From assembly GCA_018260315.1 (NCBI GenBank), contig JAGLBJ010000008.1, positions 1-39,631 of the forward strand: DNA of 39,631 nt, written 5' to 3'. The translations under genes were made by a program, and so were the position numbers. The stretch comes from Moraxellaceae bacterium (GTDB taxonomy: Bacteria > Pseudomonadota > Gammaproteobacteria > Pseudomonadales > Moraxellaceae). The notes below the pieces were generated by a model. It was not told the origin of the DNA. It worked only from the letters and a program-made list of their open reading frames with translations, and did no database searches. Every line of letters begins with the position of its first letter. Positions within the stretch are counted from its first letter, which is position 1. This document shows positions 24,807 through 34,929 of this stretch, piece by piece.

Positions 24807-25925
24807 ATGCAGCATACCCCGATTAAACGTCGCTTAACGCGTAAAATTCGTGTTGGTTCGGTGTATGTAGGTGGCGATGCGCCGATCAGCGTACAAACCA
24901 TGACCAATACTGAAACCTGCGACGTTGCGGCGACTGTGGCACAGATTGAACGCTGCGTGCTGGCAGGTGCCGATATTGTACGCGTGTCGGTGCCTTCAAT
25001 GGACGCCGCGAAGGCGTTTGGCGAGATTCGTCAGTTGGTGACGGTGCCGTTGGTGGCGGATATTCATTTTGACCATAGAATAGCGTTGGCTGTGGCCGAT
25101 TATGGAGCCGATTGTTTACGGATTAATCCGGGCAATATTGGCAGCGATGCCAAAGTGCGCGAGGTGGTCGCGGCGGCGCGCCATCATGATATTTCGATGC
25201 GCATTGGGGTTAATGCAGGTTCGCTTGAAAAAGATATTCAGGTTAAATATACCGAACCCACGGGCGAGGCGCTGCTGGAGTCAGCCATGCGGCATGTCGA
25301 TATTTTGGATCGGCTTAATTTTCACGAATTTAAAATTTCGGTTAAGGCCAGCAATGTATTTTTAACCCTGGACGCTTATCGGTTGTTGTCGGCACAAATC
25401 GATAATCCGTTGCATTTAGGCGTAACCGAAGCGGGTGTGTTTCGTTCGGGCACGGTCAAATCGGCGATTGCGATGGGTGGATTGTTGCTTGACGGCATTG
25501 GCGATACGCTGCGGGTAAGTCTGGCAGCCGAACCTGAAGATGAAGTTAAAGTGGGTTTTGATATTTTAAAAGCGTTAAATATTCGGGCGAACGGCATTAA
25601 TTTTATTGCGTGTCCGAGTTGTTCGCGGCAGGAATTTGACGTGATTCGGGTGATGAATGCGTTGGAGGCGCGTCTGGAGGATATTCGCGAACCGCTCGAT
25701 GTATCAGTTATTGGCTGTAAAGTAAACGGCCCGGGTGAGGCTAAAGAGGCCGATATTGGGGTGGTAGGTGCAGCGCCGCGTTCTTTGGTGTATCGAAATG
25801 GCGAAAAAAGTCATTTAATTGATACAACTGACTTGGTGAATCAGATTGAAAACATGGTGCGTGCTCAGGTGGCCGAACGTCAGGCGGCACGCAGCAACGA
25901 TATTTTGCGGACAAATGGTGAATAA
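24807..25925 (+). CDS. ispG: 4-hydroxy-3-methylbut-2-enyl-diphosphate synthase (flavodoxin)
   Basis: The 372-residue protein is the same length as E. coli IspG. It has the TIM-barrel part with [13 protein letters not shown] and [12 protein letters not shown], and the C-terminal 4Fe-4S part with the Cys ligands in CPSCSRQEF and GCKVNGPGE. It makes (E)-4-hydroxy-3-methylbut-2-enyl diphosphate from the cyclic MEcPP in the MEP pathway for isoprenoid precursors. A GAGGAG-like ribosome-binding site stands before the ATG. Its stop codon directly abuts the GTG start of hisS, so the two are cotranscribed. Confidence 0.97.
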   Translation: MQHTPIKRRLTRKIRVGSVYVGGDAPISVQTMTNTETCDVAATVAQIERCVLAGADIVRVSVPSMDAAKAFGEIRQLVTVPLVADIHFDHRIALAVADYGADCLRINPGNIGSDAKVREVVAAARHHDISMRIGVNAGSLEKDIQVKYTEPTGEALLESAMRHVDILDRLNFHEFKISVKASNVFLTLDAYRLLSAQIDNPLHLGVTEAGVFRSGTVKSAIAMGGLLLDGIGDTLRVSLAAEPEDEVKVGFDILKALNIRANGINFIACPSCSRQEFDVIRVMNALEARLEDIREPLDVSVIGCKVNGPGEAKEADIGVVGAAPRSLVYRNGEKSHLIDTTDLVNQIENMVRAQVAERQAARSNDILRTNGE

Positions 25926-27236
25926 GTGAGCGTGATACAGGCGATTCGTGGGTTTAACGATATTTTACCCGGGCACACTGCGCCATGGCGCAAGCTTGAA
26001 GCGATTTTGATGGCGCTGCTTGACCAATACGGTTATGCGCAAATTCGGCTGCCGCTGGTTGAACAAACCGGCTTGTTTAAACGGGCGATTGGCGATGCGA
26101 CCGACATTGTCGAAAAAGAGATGTATAGTTTTTTGGATAAAGGCGAACCTCCCGAAGCATTGACCTTGCGGCCTGAAGGAACGGCAGGTTGTGTACGGGC
26201 CATGCTGGAACATAATTTGTTGCGTTCGCAAACACCGCGCGTCTGGTATATGGGTCCGATGTTTCGTTATGAAAAACCACAAAAAGGACGTTATCGGCAG
26301 TTTCACCAGTTTGGGGTTGAGTGCTTTGGGGTGGCGACACCGGATATGGACGCCGAATTGATGTTGATGACGGCACGCCTGTGGAAACAGTTAGGGATTG
26401 CTGATTTAGTCCAATTGGAAATCAACAGCTTGGGCGAGCTTGAGGCAAGAGCAGCCTATCGAATGGCGTTGGTTGAGTATCTGCAACAGCATATCGTGAG
26501 CTTAGATGAGGATAGCAAGCGGCGTTTAACCACGAATCCTTTGCGTATTTTAGACAGCAAACATGCCCCTACCCAGCAGATTTTACACCATGCCCCGCAG
26601 TTACACGATTTTTTAGATGACGATTCCAAGCAGCATTTTGAAGCCTTAAAAGGTTATTTGGACGCGGCCGGCATTCGATATGTGATCAATCAAAAACTGG
26701 TGCGCGGCCTTGATTATTACAACAAGACGGTCTTTGAATGGACGACGACGCATTTAGGTGCACAGGGTACCGTCTGTGCGGGCGGGCGTTATGATGGGTT
26801 AGTCGGACAAATCAGTGGAAAGGCTTCAGTGCCGGCAGTGGGCTTTGCCTTAGGAATGGAGCGGTTACTGTTACTGCTCGAAACGTTACAACAAGTCAAC
26901 CCTGATGGACAGGAGCTTGCAACGGCCGATGTGTTTATTGTGGCTGAAACTGCACAACATTCGCAGGCAATGGTTTGGGCTGAGCAATGGCGCGATTCAT
27001 ATCCCGGGTTGCGCATTAAAATGGGCAGTCAGGGCAGCTTAAAAAGTCAGATGAAAAAAGCCGACCAATCGGGGGCGCAGTGGGCTTTAATTTGGGGCGA
27101 ACAGGAAATGCACCAAAACTGCTGGAGTGTTAAATCGCTTAAAGATGGCGAACAATGGCAGTGGTCACCGGTAGAGGTGAGCGCGCATTTGGAACAGTTA
27201 CAACAACAAACGGCGGTTAATCATGGTAAATTTTGA
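25926..27236 (+). CDS. hisS: Histidyl-tRNA synthetase
   Basis: The 436-residue class II synthetase starts with GTG directly after the ispG stop. Motif 2 ([19 protein letters not shown]), the two histidine-binding motifs ([14 protein letters not shown] and GGRYDGL) and motif 3 ([14 protein letters not shown]) are present. It charges tRNA-His. An N-terminal [13 protein letters not shown] is standard for the family. The 3' end overlaps the yfgM-like gene by 14 bases. Confidence 0.97.
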   Translation: MSVIQAIRGFNDILPGHTAPWRKLEAILMALLDQYGYAQIRLPLVEQTGLFKRAIGDATDIVEKEMYSFLDKGEPPEALTLRPEGTAGCVRAMLEHNLLRSQTPRVWYMGPMFRYEKPQKGRYRQFHQFGVECFGVATPDMDAELMLMTARLWKQLGIADLVQLEINSLGELEARAAYRMALVEYLQQHIVSLDEDSKRRLTTNPLRILDSKHAPTQQILHHAPQLHDFLDDDSKQHFEALKGYLDAAGIRYVINQKLVRGLDYYNKTVFEWTTTHLGAQGTVCAGGRYDGLVGQISGKASVPAVGFALGMERLLLLLETLQQVNPDGQELATADVFIVAETAQHSQAMVWAEQWRDSYPGLRIKMGSQGSLKSQMKKADQSGAQWALIWGEQEMHQNCWSVKSLKDGEQWQWSPVEVSAHLEQLQQQTAVNHGKF

Positions 27237-27963
27237 ACCGTTAGACCGCTTGGAAGGCTCCGATTTTCGCCATATTGTGCAGCGTTACAGTACCCTTATT
27301 TTGACGGGTTGCGTGGCCGTATTATGTGGTGTATTAGGCTATAAATACTGGCAAAATCAGAAGGTCGCCGAACAAATGGCGCAAAGTCAGCTATTTTATG
27401 GCGTTACTGCTGCCAGCGAAAAATCCTTGGCTAATCCGCAAGATAAGACTGCGCAAACTCAATATTTGATGCAAAGTAGCCAATTAACCAAACAGTATCC
27501 GGACAGTGCTTATGCAGTGGCCGCGTTGCTGTTACAGGCTAAGCAGGCCAGCGGCCGGGGCGACTATGCAGCGGCAGTTGCCGCACTACAGCAAGCTGCT
27601 GCCTCTAAATCAGACGATGCCGGATTGCTGGGTATTGTCAATGTTCGATTAGCCACGGCACAATTTGAGCAAAATCAACCCGATGCAGCACTGGCTACCC
27701 TTAAAAAAGTCACACTGGCTGAATTTGAGCCCACTGTCGATGAATTACAGGGTGATATTTTGATTCAAAAAAATGACCTTAAAAATGCCGCGGCTGCTTA
27801 TCAGCGGGCATGGGCTACGCTGCAAAAACGACAGGAACCTCGGCCGTTATTAAGCGTTAAAATGGAAAGCTTGGGCCTGAAAATGCCTGAAATTTTGCCT
27901 AAATCGCCTGTTAAAATTGAGGCAAAACTCCCTAATCCTGCTGCTACGGAAGCTACTTCATGA
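27223..27963 (+). CDS. yfgM: YfgM-like inner-membrane TPR protein
   Basis: The 246-residue protein has a short cytoplasmic N terminus, one membrane anchor (about residues 24-42, [19 protein letters not shown]), and then TPR-like helices (the usual UPF0070/YfgM layout) with [37 protein letters not shown] and [21 protein letters not shown]. In E. coli YfgM partners the PpiD chaperone at the Sec translocon. Genes for it lie between hisS and bamB in many gammaproteobacteria, as here. It overlaps hisS and bamB (4 bases, ATGA), so translation is coupled. Confidence 0.85.
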   Translation: MVNFEPLDRLEGSDFRHIVQRYSTLILTGCVAVLCGVLGYKYWQNQKVAEQMAQSQLFYGVTAASEKSLANPQDKTAQTQYLMQSSQLTKQYPDSAYAVAALLLQAKQASGRGDYAAAVAALQQAAASKSDDAGLLGIVNVRLATAQFEQNQPDAALATLKKVTLAEFEPTVDELQGDILIQKNDLKNAAAAYQRAWATLQKRQEPRPLLSVKMESLGLKMPEILPKSPVKIEAKLPNPAATEATS

Positions 27964-29117
27964 AACCAGTTTATTTTGCAAAATCCGTCGGCGTAATGGC
28001 AGTAGCGAGTTTGTTGGCGTTAAGTGGCTGTACGCGCGACACCAAAGCAGTCGAGCATAAACCGACCAAATTAGTGGCGGTGTCTCGGGTAGCGGCTACA
28101 TTGCGTCCTGTATGGCAGGCCAATTTAGGAGGCGCTAATCAGGCAGATCCATTGCGTTTGCGTTTGGCGCGTAATGCCACCACCCTGGTTGCGGCTAATC
28201 GTGCAGGTTTGGTTCGGGCATGGGACAGTACTACCGGCCGACAACTTTGGGAATATAAGCAAAAGGGTGCGATTAGCAGTGGGGTAGGTCTGGGTTCCAA
28301 TGTCGCAGTGATTGGTACGCCAAATGGCGAAATACTGGCCTTAGAAGAACGCACTGGCCTGGTTAAATGGCGCTATAAAATGACCACTTCCCTGTTAGCC
28401 CCGGCTTTGGTGGCGCAAAATCGTGTGGTCATGATGGGCAATGATGGCAGTACGGTAGGGCTAGATGCTATCACAGGGCAACGGGTTTGGGCGTTTGATG
28501 TCACCATGCCGCCCCTCAGTATACGAGGCTTGGGCGCGCCGACGTTACTAGATGGCCATATCGTGATTTTACCGAGTGCCAGCGGGCGCTTATACGGAGT
28601 GGAACTACAAGACGGCATGCCGCTTTGGGAGCGCCGTATTGCGTTGCCGCAAGGTAATTCTGACGTTAAACGGTTAATCGATACCGATGGCGATGCGGTC
28701 GTCTTGGGTCGAAATTTATATGCAGTAAGCTATCAGGCACAATTGGTGGCAGTGAATTTGGACCAGCAAACGATTTTATGGACCATGCCAGCCAGTAGTT
28801 TAAAAGCACCCGCCGTCAATGAATCCACTGTGGTGGTCAGTGGAACGGACGGCCAAGTAACAGGTTTTTCAACTGCCACCGGTGAACAGCGTTGGCAGCA
28901 GTCGGGCCTCGCTTGGCGCGATTTATCCAATCCGGTCTTTTTAGAGGGCTTTGTGGTCGTAGGGGACGGGCAGGGTTATCTGCATATTTTAGACAGTCTG
29001 ACTGGCGCAATAGTGGGTCGTGCTCAAACCAAAGGTGCCGTACGCGATTTATGGGTGAGTGAGCATCATTTATATGTGCAGAGCGCTACCGGTACGGTAA
29101 GTATCTGGCAGCTTTAA
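27960..29117 (+). CDS. bamB: Outer-membrane protein assembly lipoprotein BamB
   Basis: The 385-residue protein has a lipoprotein signal ending in LSGC (Cys24) and then a set of beta-propeller repeats of the PQQ-like type, recognised by repeated G-x-x-W segments such as TGRQLWEYKQ, TGLVKWRYK, TGQRVWAFD and TGEQRWQQ. BamB is the lipoprotein of the BAM complex that inserts beta-barrel proteins in the outer membrane. It overlaps the yfgM-like gene by 4 bases. The next gene, der, follows after a 240-base gap, the only large gap in this block. Confidence 0.93.
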   Translation: MKPVYFAKSVGVMAVASLLALSGCTRDTKAVEHKPTKLVAVSRVAATLRPVWQANLGGANQADPLRLRLARNATTLVAANRAGLVRAWDSTTGRQLWEYKQKGAISSGVGLGSNVAVIGTPNGEILALEERTGLVKWRYKMTTSLLAPALVAQNRVVMMGNDGSTVGLDAITGQRVWAFDVTMPPLSIRGLGAPTLLDGHIVILPSASGRLYGVELQDGMPLWERRIALPQGNSDVKRLIDTDGDAVVLGRNLYAVSYQAQLVAVNLDQQTILWTMPASSLKAPAVNESTVVVSGTDGQVTGFSTATGEQRWQQSGLAWRDLSNPVFLEGFVVVGDGQGYLHILDSLTGAIVGRAQTKGAVRDLWVSEHHLYVQSATGTVSIWQL

Positions 29118-29358
29118 GGGTATAAGGCTGATTAAATCCAAGCCGTTGATTTATCAAAAAATACTGTTTTATCGAAGATGGCCGGCATTTCAGGGGGCAC
29201 TTTAACATGGTTACAGCGTTTTAAAAGCGCTCACAGGCTGTAAGTGCTTTAAAGTTATTTTATACCTTTTATTATCTGGTCATGGTGGTTTTGTTATTCG
29301 CATTTTTACATTTTAAAAATATGAATCGTCGAAACGTTTTAGGCCCGTGGAGAATATC

Positions 29359-30762
29359 ATGAAACCTGTTATTGCCTTGATTGGCCGGCCTAATGTTGGA
29401 AAATCGACGTTATTTAATCAAATCACTAAAACGCGCAATGCACTGGTGGCCGATTTACCGGGCTTAACGCGTGACCGACAATATGGCGATGCCACATTTG
29501 AAAATAAATCCTTTATTGTGGTTGATACAGGCGGTATTGGTGAAGGTGAGCAAGGCATTGACAGTTATATGGCCGAACAGTCGCGCACGGCAATTGAAGA
29601 AGCCGATATTATTTTATTTATCGTTGATGCCAAGGCAGGGTTGCTGGCTTCTGATGAACAAATTGCCCGGGATCTACGCACCTTGGGCAAAAAAGTGCAT
29701 ATCGTGGCCAATAAAGTCGATGGCGTGCATGCAGAGGCTGCCGTTGGGGAATTTTTTAAACTGGGCTTTGGTGAGCCGCATCATGTGGCAGCCAGTCATG
29801 GACGCGGTGTATCGCAACTATTGGAAGATATTTTAGCCGAACTGCCTGAAGACGTACCGCTAGATGAAGAAAATACTGCACCGGGTCTGCGCCTAGCGAT
29901 TATTGGACGTCCGAATGTCGGTAAATCAACTTTGGTCAATCGCTTGCTTGGTGAGGATCGGGTGGTGGTGTTTGACTTGCCCGGCACGACACGCGACAGC
30001 ATTTATATTCCGTTTGAGCGGCAAGGTCGCCAATATACCCTGATTGATACAGCAGGCGTACGGCGACGCGGACGCATTGATGAAGTGGTTGAAAAATTTT
30101 CGGTGATTAAAACCTTGCAGGCCATGAAAGATGCGCATGTGGTGGTGGTGGTGATTGATGCACAGGAAGGTATTGTCGAGCAGGATTTACACTTACTCGG
30201 ATTTGCCATTGAAGCGGGCCGCGCGGTGGTGATTGCCATCAATAAATGGGACGGCATGAGCGAATATGACCGTAAACAGGTCAAGGAAGCGATTGAGCAA
30301 CGTTTTGATTTTGCGCCCTGGGTTAAAATTCATTTGATTTCAGCGTTGCATGGCACCGGGGTCGGCGATTTGTACCCCTCTATTCACCGGGCTTATGAAT
30401 CGGCGATGTTTAAAGTGGCGACGCATAAACTGACGCAAATTTTAGAAGACGCGGTTGCGCAACATCAGCCCCCCATGGTTAATGGGCGGCGCATTAAGCT
30501 GCGTTATGCGCATATGGGGGGGCAAAATCCGCCGGTGATTGTGATTCATGGCAATCAAACTGACCATGTGCCGGCCGATTATCGCCGTTATTTGGAAAAT
30601 TTATTTAGAAAAGTGTTTAAACTACAAGGTACACCTGTACAGATTGAATTTAAAAGCGGAATTAATCCGTTTGAAGGGCGGCGAACTGCTGTCAACGAAC
30701 GCCAAGCTGAGCGTAAACGTCGTTATGTTCAAAAATTTAAAAAACAGGAAAAACGGCGTTAA
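29359..30762 (+). CDS. der: Ribosome-assembly GTPase Der (EngA)
   Basis: The 467-residue protein has two GTPase domains in tandem, the mark of Der. Each has GRPNVGKST (residues 9-17 and 183-191), switch motifs ([18 protein letters not shown]) and NKxDG (NKVDG, NKWDG). A KH-like C-terminal domain follows. Der helps 50S subunit assembly. I use the ATG at 29359, which has GGAG 6 bases before it; a GTG at 29347 is in frame but overlaps this site. The histidine kinase gene follows 31 bases after the stop. Confidence 0.96.
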   Translation: MKPVIALIGRPNVGKSTLFNQITKTRNALVADLPGLTRDRQYGDATFENKSFIVVDTGGIGEGEQGIDSYMAEQSRTAIEEADIILFIVDAKAGLLASDEQIARDLRTLGKKVHIVANKVDGVHAEAAVGEFFKLGFGEPHHVAASHGRGVSQLLEDILAELPEDVPLDEENTAPGLRLAIIGRPNVGKSTLVNRLLGEDRVVVFDLPGTTRDSIYIPFERQGRQYTLIDTAGVRRRGRIDEVVEKFSVIKTLQAMKDAHVVVVVIDAQEGIVEQDLHLLGFAIEAGRAVVIAINKWDGMSEYDRKQVKEAIEQRFDFAPWVKIHLISALHGTGVGDLYPSIHRAYESAMFKVATHKLTQILEDAVAQHQPPMVNGRRIKLRYAHMGGQNPPVIVIHGNQTDHVPADYRRYLENLFRKVFKLQGTPVQIEFKSGINPFEGRRTAVNERQAERKRRYVQKFKKQEKRR

Positions 30763-30793
30763 GATATGACAGTTTACAAGGTTGTAGGCTAAC

Positions 30794-32698
30794 GTGCGCA
30801 AAGTACGGTTTAATTATCAAATTAGAGCGCATACATTACTGCGCCAGTTGGTTTTTATTCCGATGCTGGTTTTGATAATGATGATGTTTGCGTTACATGC
30901 TTTAAGCAGTTTTAATGAATTACGTAATCAAAAGTCTGAAAGAGCCCAGTTATTAGCAGAATTGATTGCCACCTCAGTCGGTGAAGAGATCATGTTGCAA
31001 CATGCAACCGCCAATCCTGTTTTTGTGCAACATTTAGAAAATAGAATTACGCGGCTTATTAAAACACAACATATTGAATCGGTGCGCTTTATCGCCATTC
31101 GTCGTGATTTACGGGATAGCCAGGCGATGGCTCAACAACAGAAACGGCATCAGCCTGATGTATTATTAAATGATAATCAGTTTAATTTAAAATTACAACG
31201 TTATGCGCCTGTTATTTTAACAAGGACTCCTAAGGTTTTAAATCAAAATCAAACGATATTACTGGGCTATATTCAAGTTACGCTAGATTTAACACAAGAT
31301 TATTTAAATATTAATCAAATTTTAGGGCTTAAATTCTTTGGCAGTAGTATTCTGGTTTTATTATATTGGTTTTTGCTGCGTCGTCTAACTGACCAATGGA
31401 CAAAGCCTATCAAACGACTGGCGTTAATGTTGGAACAAGTGCGCTTAGGGCAAACCGTCAACAGTCGTAACGGCCCTCCTGTTGGAATGAGTGTTGCTGA
31501 ACTAGACGAAATGGAGTTTCAGATTGGTGAGCTAGCTGCCCAACATCAGGATTTACGCAAGCAAGCCCTGGAGTACGAACAAAAAGAAGCTTTATTGATG
31601 AGTAAGGCCGAGCTTGGCCAGTACCAACAGGATAACTTTCAGGCGTTAATGAGTCACGAACTTAAAACGCCCCTGAATGCTATTTGGGGAGGCGTGCAGT
31701 TATTACATGCAGAAAGTAATTTGACCGTTCAACAGCAAGACAGCGTCAGCATGATTGAGCGCGGTAGCAAAAACCTGCAAATGTTGATTAATCAGGTGCT
31801 TGATTTAATGCGCCTTGACCAGGGCAACGTAAAATTTGAACCGGTGACGTTTTCACTCGATACCTTGTTAAATCAATTGGTGGACGATTATCGTGAACGC
31901 GCCAAACAACAAAATTTAAGTTTTAATGTGTATATTAAACATGCGGTGGTACCCGTGCATGCCGATTTAAATAAAATTAGGCGTATTTTAAATTATATTT
32001 TAGACAATGCGTTTAAATTTACGGAAAAAGGCGGCGTTGAGGTGCATGGCTGGCTTGATGAACAGGCTAGGGAAGGCGCTGTTTGGCATTGTGAGATTCG
32101 TGATACGGGTATTGGGGTGCCCCCAGAATTTTTAAATGATATTTTCAAGCCATTTTTTCAGGCAGATAGTGGCCAGACCCGTAAGTTTGAAGGCGCGGGC
32201 ATGGGATTAACGTTGGCTAAACGTTTAACCAGTCTGTTAAATGGTTCGCTCGAACTGACCAGTATGGTGGGTAATGGCACAGTGGTTGCGCTGCGTATTC
32301 CGGTACAGATTATGCATCAGGTGCAAACGGTACAATCACTTCAAGGCATGCAGGTCATTGTATTTGAAAGTGGACTGGCTGCACGTTTTGCCGATGCATT
32401 GCGCGACTTTGGCATGGACGTTAAGCAACTGGTGTCGTCAGACCAGGTGTTATTAACCATTAAGCGCCAGCCTATTCATGTTATTTTTATTGATGCGTTT
32501 GTGGCGCAGCCCGTGTGGCAAGCCATGGTACAGTATGTGCGGCAGCAGCAGGAGCTGCATATTACCATTATATTACAAGTCGATGTGTTAGATGCATGGC
32601 GTGAACGCGGTTATTACGCACTGGGTATTGACCATTGTTTGCGTTGGCCGGTTAGCCGTGAAAGTTTATTACAAAAAATTCAGCCTTGGTTGCTGTAA
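30794..32698 (+). CDS. Membrane sensor histidine kinase with C-terminal degenerate receiver domain
   Basis: The 634-residue protein starts with GTG. It has a membrane helix (about residues 15-38), a periplasmic part, a second helix (about 180-197) and a HAMP region. HisKA follows with phospho-acceptor His288 (LMSHELKTPLNA), then HATPase boxes: N (NYILDNAFKFTEKGG), G1 (DTGIGVP), F (FKPFFQAD) and G2 (GAGMGLTLA). The last 120 residues resemble a receiver domain with Asp567 at the phospho-acceptor position (VIFIDAF), but the N-terminal acidic pair is E-S, the Thr is Gln and the Lys is Arg (LRWPV), so it may not accept phosphate. No response-regulator gene is nearby and there is no HPt domain. The signal is unknown. 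Confidence 0.9.
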   Translation: MRKVRFNYQIRAHTLLRQLVFIPMLVLIMMMFALHALSSFNELRNQKSERAQLLAELIATSVGEEIMLQHATANPVFVQHLENRITRLIKTQHIESVRFIAIRRDLRDSQAMAQQQKRHQPDVLLNDNQFNLKLQRYAPVILTRTPKVLNQNQTILLGYIQVTLDLTQDYLNINQILGLKFFGSSILVLLYWFLLRRLTDQWTKPIKRLALMLEQVRLGQTVNSRNGPPVGMSVAELDEMEFQIGELAAQHQDLRKQALEYEQKEALLMSKAELGQYQQDNFQALMSHELKTPLNAIWGGVQLLHAESNLTVQQQDSVSMIERGSKNLQMLINQVLDLMRLDQGNVKFEPVTFSLDTLLNQLVDDYRERAKQQNLSFNVYIKHAVVPVHADLNKIRRILNYILDNAFKFTEKGGVEVHGWLDEQAREGAVWHCEIRDTGIGVPPEFLNDIFKPFFQADSGQTRKFEGAGMGLTLAKRLTSLLNGSLELTSMVGNGTVVALRIPVQIMHQVQTVQSLQGMQVIVFESGLAARFADALRDFGMDVKQLVSSDQVLLTIKRQPIHVIFIDAFVAQPVWQAMVQYVRQQQELHITIILQVDVLDAWRERGYYALGIDHCLRWPVSRESLLQKIQPWLL

Positions 32699-32867
32699 CC
32701 CGCCCATATCAGGGTAAGAGTCATCAAAACGGTTGGTTTTAAGCATGATTAAGGCATCAAGCTTTAAAAACTTGTAATATTTTGTAGACGCTTTTTTAAG
32801 CCTTGTGGATTTTAATTTATACTCTAAACGTTTAACCACAATCATTCTAACTAAAGGAGTTTTTACA

Positions 32868-33116
32868 ATGTTTAAACCATTATTAAAATGTGCTGCTGCA
32901 AGCCTGGCAGTTATAATGTTAAGCGGAACAGCTCAAGCTGCCGCGCTGTGTAAAGTCACTGACCCAACCAATACCCCATTAAATTTACGTGATTCTGAAA
33001 ACGGTGATATTATCGGCAAACTCAGAAACGGCAAATTAGTCTATGTACTGGATTACAGCATGGATTATAAAGGTCGTCCCTGGGCCTATATTGCGACCAG
33101 CATCATCGTCCGTTAG
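32868..33116 (+). CDS. Small secreted SH3-like domain protein
   Basis: I chose the ATG at 32868 because AAGGAG stands just upstream; the frame opens at 32805. The 82-residue product has a signal peptide ending in AQA-AA and a short bacterial SH3-like (SH3b) domain with PLNLRDSENGDIIGKLRNGKLVYVLD and RPWAYIATSIIVR. Such domains bind peptidoglycan or proteins in the envelope. It is followed 93 bases later by the DUF442 gene. No more precise role can be given. Confidence 0.75.
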   Translation: MFKPLLKCAAASLAVIMLSGTAQAAALCKVTDPTNTPLNLRDSENGDIIGKLRNGKLVYVLDYSMDYKGRPWAYIATSIIVR

Positions 33117-33209
33117 GCTGGGTTTTCCGCGAATATGTCAGTTGTTATGCCCGTTAATCAGCGTGCAATACTATTAAATTTATTAAAATTTCATCAACAG
33201 GAGTGACTC

Positions 33210-33542
33210 ATGGTCGAGCGGGTTATGTTTAGCCAACAGGTCTTGCCAGAACAAATGGCGGCTATTAAGGCGCAAGGGTTTCAATCTGTGGTTAATAATC
33301 GACCCGATTTTGAAGGCGGACCCGACCAGCCTACCAGTGCGATGCTTGAAGAAGCGGCACGTTTGGCGGGCTTGGATTATGTTTTTCAACCTGTGGTAGG
33401 CGGACAGATCAGCCAATTTGATGCCGAAATGTTTGCGCGTCATTATCATGAATTGCCTAAACCTATCTTAATGTTTTGTCGTACGGGCAATCGTTCGAGC
33501 ACCCTGTACAATATGGCACGCGAGCTTAATGCGCTTGATTAA
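33210..33542 (+). CDS. DUF442/TIGR01244-family protein (rhodanese/phosphatase-like)
   Basis: The 110-residue protein matches the DUF442 (beta-lactamase hydrolase-like) family of the protein-tyrosine-phosphatase fold: GFQSVVNNRPDFEGGPDQP in the first half and the active loop FCRTGNRSS with Cys90. The loop is C-x4-R (Cys90 to Arg95), as in rhodanese sulfurtransferases, rather than the C-x5-R of classical phosphatases. It could transfer sulfur or act as a phosphatase; members are found with sulfide-oxidation genes, none of which is here. Ribosome-binding site AGGAG is clear upstream. Confidence 0.85.
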   Translation: MVERVMFSQQVLPEQMAAIKAQGFQSVVNNRPDFEGGPDQPTSAMLEEAARLAGLDYVFQPVVGGQISQFDAEMFARHYHELPKPILMFCRTGNRSSTLYNMARELNALD

Positions 33543-33558
33543 GTGCTAGCGCTAAGTC

Positions 33559-34917
33559 ATGCCGTTTAGCGTTGAAGAGGCCCGTTTAATTGAGCTTATC
33601 CGTTTGCTCGAAGCGCGTGGGCATGTGTTTGCTCAAGACCCTTTATTGCTGACTCAACAATTGGCTCAATCTATCGAGCCTATGGCTGAACGGCTAAAAC
33701 AACGTGCGCATTTAATAGACCAGGATGGTCAACTGCGGCAAAGCTTAGCCAAAATGCAGCGTCGCAATCGTTTTTTAATACAAGTCATTATGTTGTTTTG
33801 GTTAATCATGGGTGCGTTGTCAACAACAGCGCTCATGCAAAGTTCTGCGCTTAATTTTTTTGCGCTATTGGTATCGTTTCTAGGCATTAACAGTGTGATA
33901 TTAATTGCGTGGTGCCTGGTTTGTTTAAAAAAGCAGCATGATTTGCCAGCGTTACCTCGGTGGTTGCTTGAGCATTTACCCCAGGATAATGTGACTCAAG
34001 CCACGGCTGAACTATACCGTGCAGAATGGTCGCGCTCGCAAGCCTTTTGGCAATGGAGTAAAGCCAGTCATCAGTTCTGGCTGTGTAGTTTATTGGGTAT
34101 TTTTGCTGCTACACTGATGATGTTGACCATTCGGCAATATGCCTTTAATTGGCAAAGTACGCTGCTTGACAGTCAGATGCTGGCAAAGTTTGTGGCCTTT
34201 TTAGGCTGGTTACCGGCGCATTTAGGCCTAACCATGCCCGATGCCAGCGTGATTGCTCAAAGCCAGTATACCGGAAAGTTCGTGCAAAATTTAAGCATTG
34301 CACGTCAATGGGCAGGCTTGCTGCTGGGAAGCCTTGTGTGTTACGGAATAGTGCCGCGTCTTATCGCCTGGGGTGTTTGCTGGACTAAAAGTCGCCTAAC
34401 TGCTGCTGCGCCGCTTAATTTAACCTTGCCTTATTATCAGGCTATTTTAGCGCGCTGGACGCCGGTGATTGTCGATACGGCGCATGACTATCAGCCGGAT
34501 ACAGCGCATTTAAAGTCGCCTGTTGAAAAAAATTCAGCGCATGAAGGCTTAACGCGCTTACCTTTGGCTGAATTTGCTGTGTTGCTGGATAGTCCGGGCA
34601 TTAACACGTTATGGGCACAGGACATGGCAGGCCATGACTGGCCATTTTGGGGCACATTGGAAAGCCGCGATGATTTAAAGCGGTTTATAGAAACCCTCAA
34701 ACAACAGCCTAGCCGGGTTTTAGTCGGCATTGAGCTGCGGCCACAAACGGTACCAGACCGAGGGTTAATGCGACAATTGAATCAGATACAGGCCTACGCC
34801 CAGCAGGTTAGTATCGTGTTATTAAGCCGCCAAGCAATAGCACCAGAACGGTTGCAACAATGGCAAGCGATGATGACCGAACACGAACTCACGTTATTAC
34901 CCGTTAAAGCCATGTAG
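33559..34917 (+). CDS. DUF2868 membrane protein
   Basis: The 452-residue protein has four to five membrane helices (about 75-95, 98-120, 175-195, then a pair around 250-275) separated by soluble segments, and a long soluble C-terminal part. The segment LSIARQWAGLLLGSLVCYGIVPRLIAW matches the DUF2868 family signature region (often ...YGLLPRLxLW). The C-terminal domain has an alternating-strand layout ending in ALAPERLQQW-like text (read here as AIAPERLQQW). In Pseudomonas relatives DUF2868 is typically followed by a DUF3482 GTPase gene, but here a minus-strand RND gene follows after 12 bases. The start is 16 bases after the DUF442 stop, so they are probably cotranscribed. The function is unknown. 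Confidence 0.75.
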   Translation: MPFSVEEARLIELIRLLEARGHVFAQDPLLLTQQLAQSIEPMAERLKQRAHLIDQDGQLRQSLAKMQRRNRFLIQVIMLFWLIMGALSTTALMQSSALNFFALLVSFLGINSVILIAWCLVCLKKQHDLPALPRWLLEHLPQDNVTQATAELYRAEWSRSQAFWQWSKASHQFWLCSLLGIFAATLMMLTIRQYAFNWQSTLLDSQMLAKFVAFLGWLPAHLGLTMPDASVIAQSQYTGKFVQNLSIARQWAGLLLGSLVCYGIVPRLIAWGVCWTKSRLTAAAPLNLTLPYYQAILARWTPVIVDTAHDYQPDTAHLKSPVEKNSAHEGLTRLPLAEFAVLLDSPGINTLWAQDMAGHDWPFWGTLESRDDLKRFIETLKQQPSRVLVGIELRPQTVPDRGLMRQLNQIQAYAQQVSIVLLSRQAIAPERLQQWQAMMTEHELTLLPVKAM

Positions 34918-34929
34918 TCGAGCTAACGA

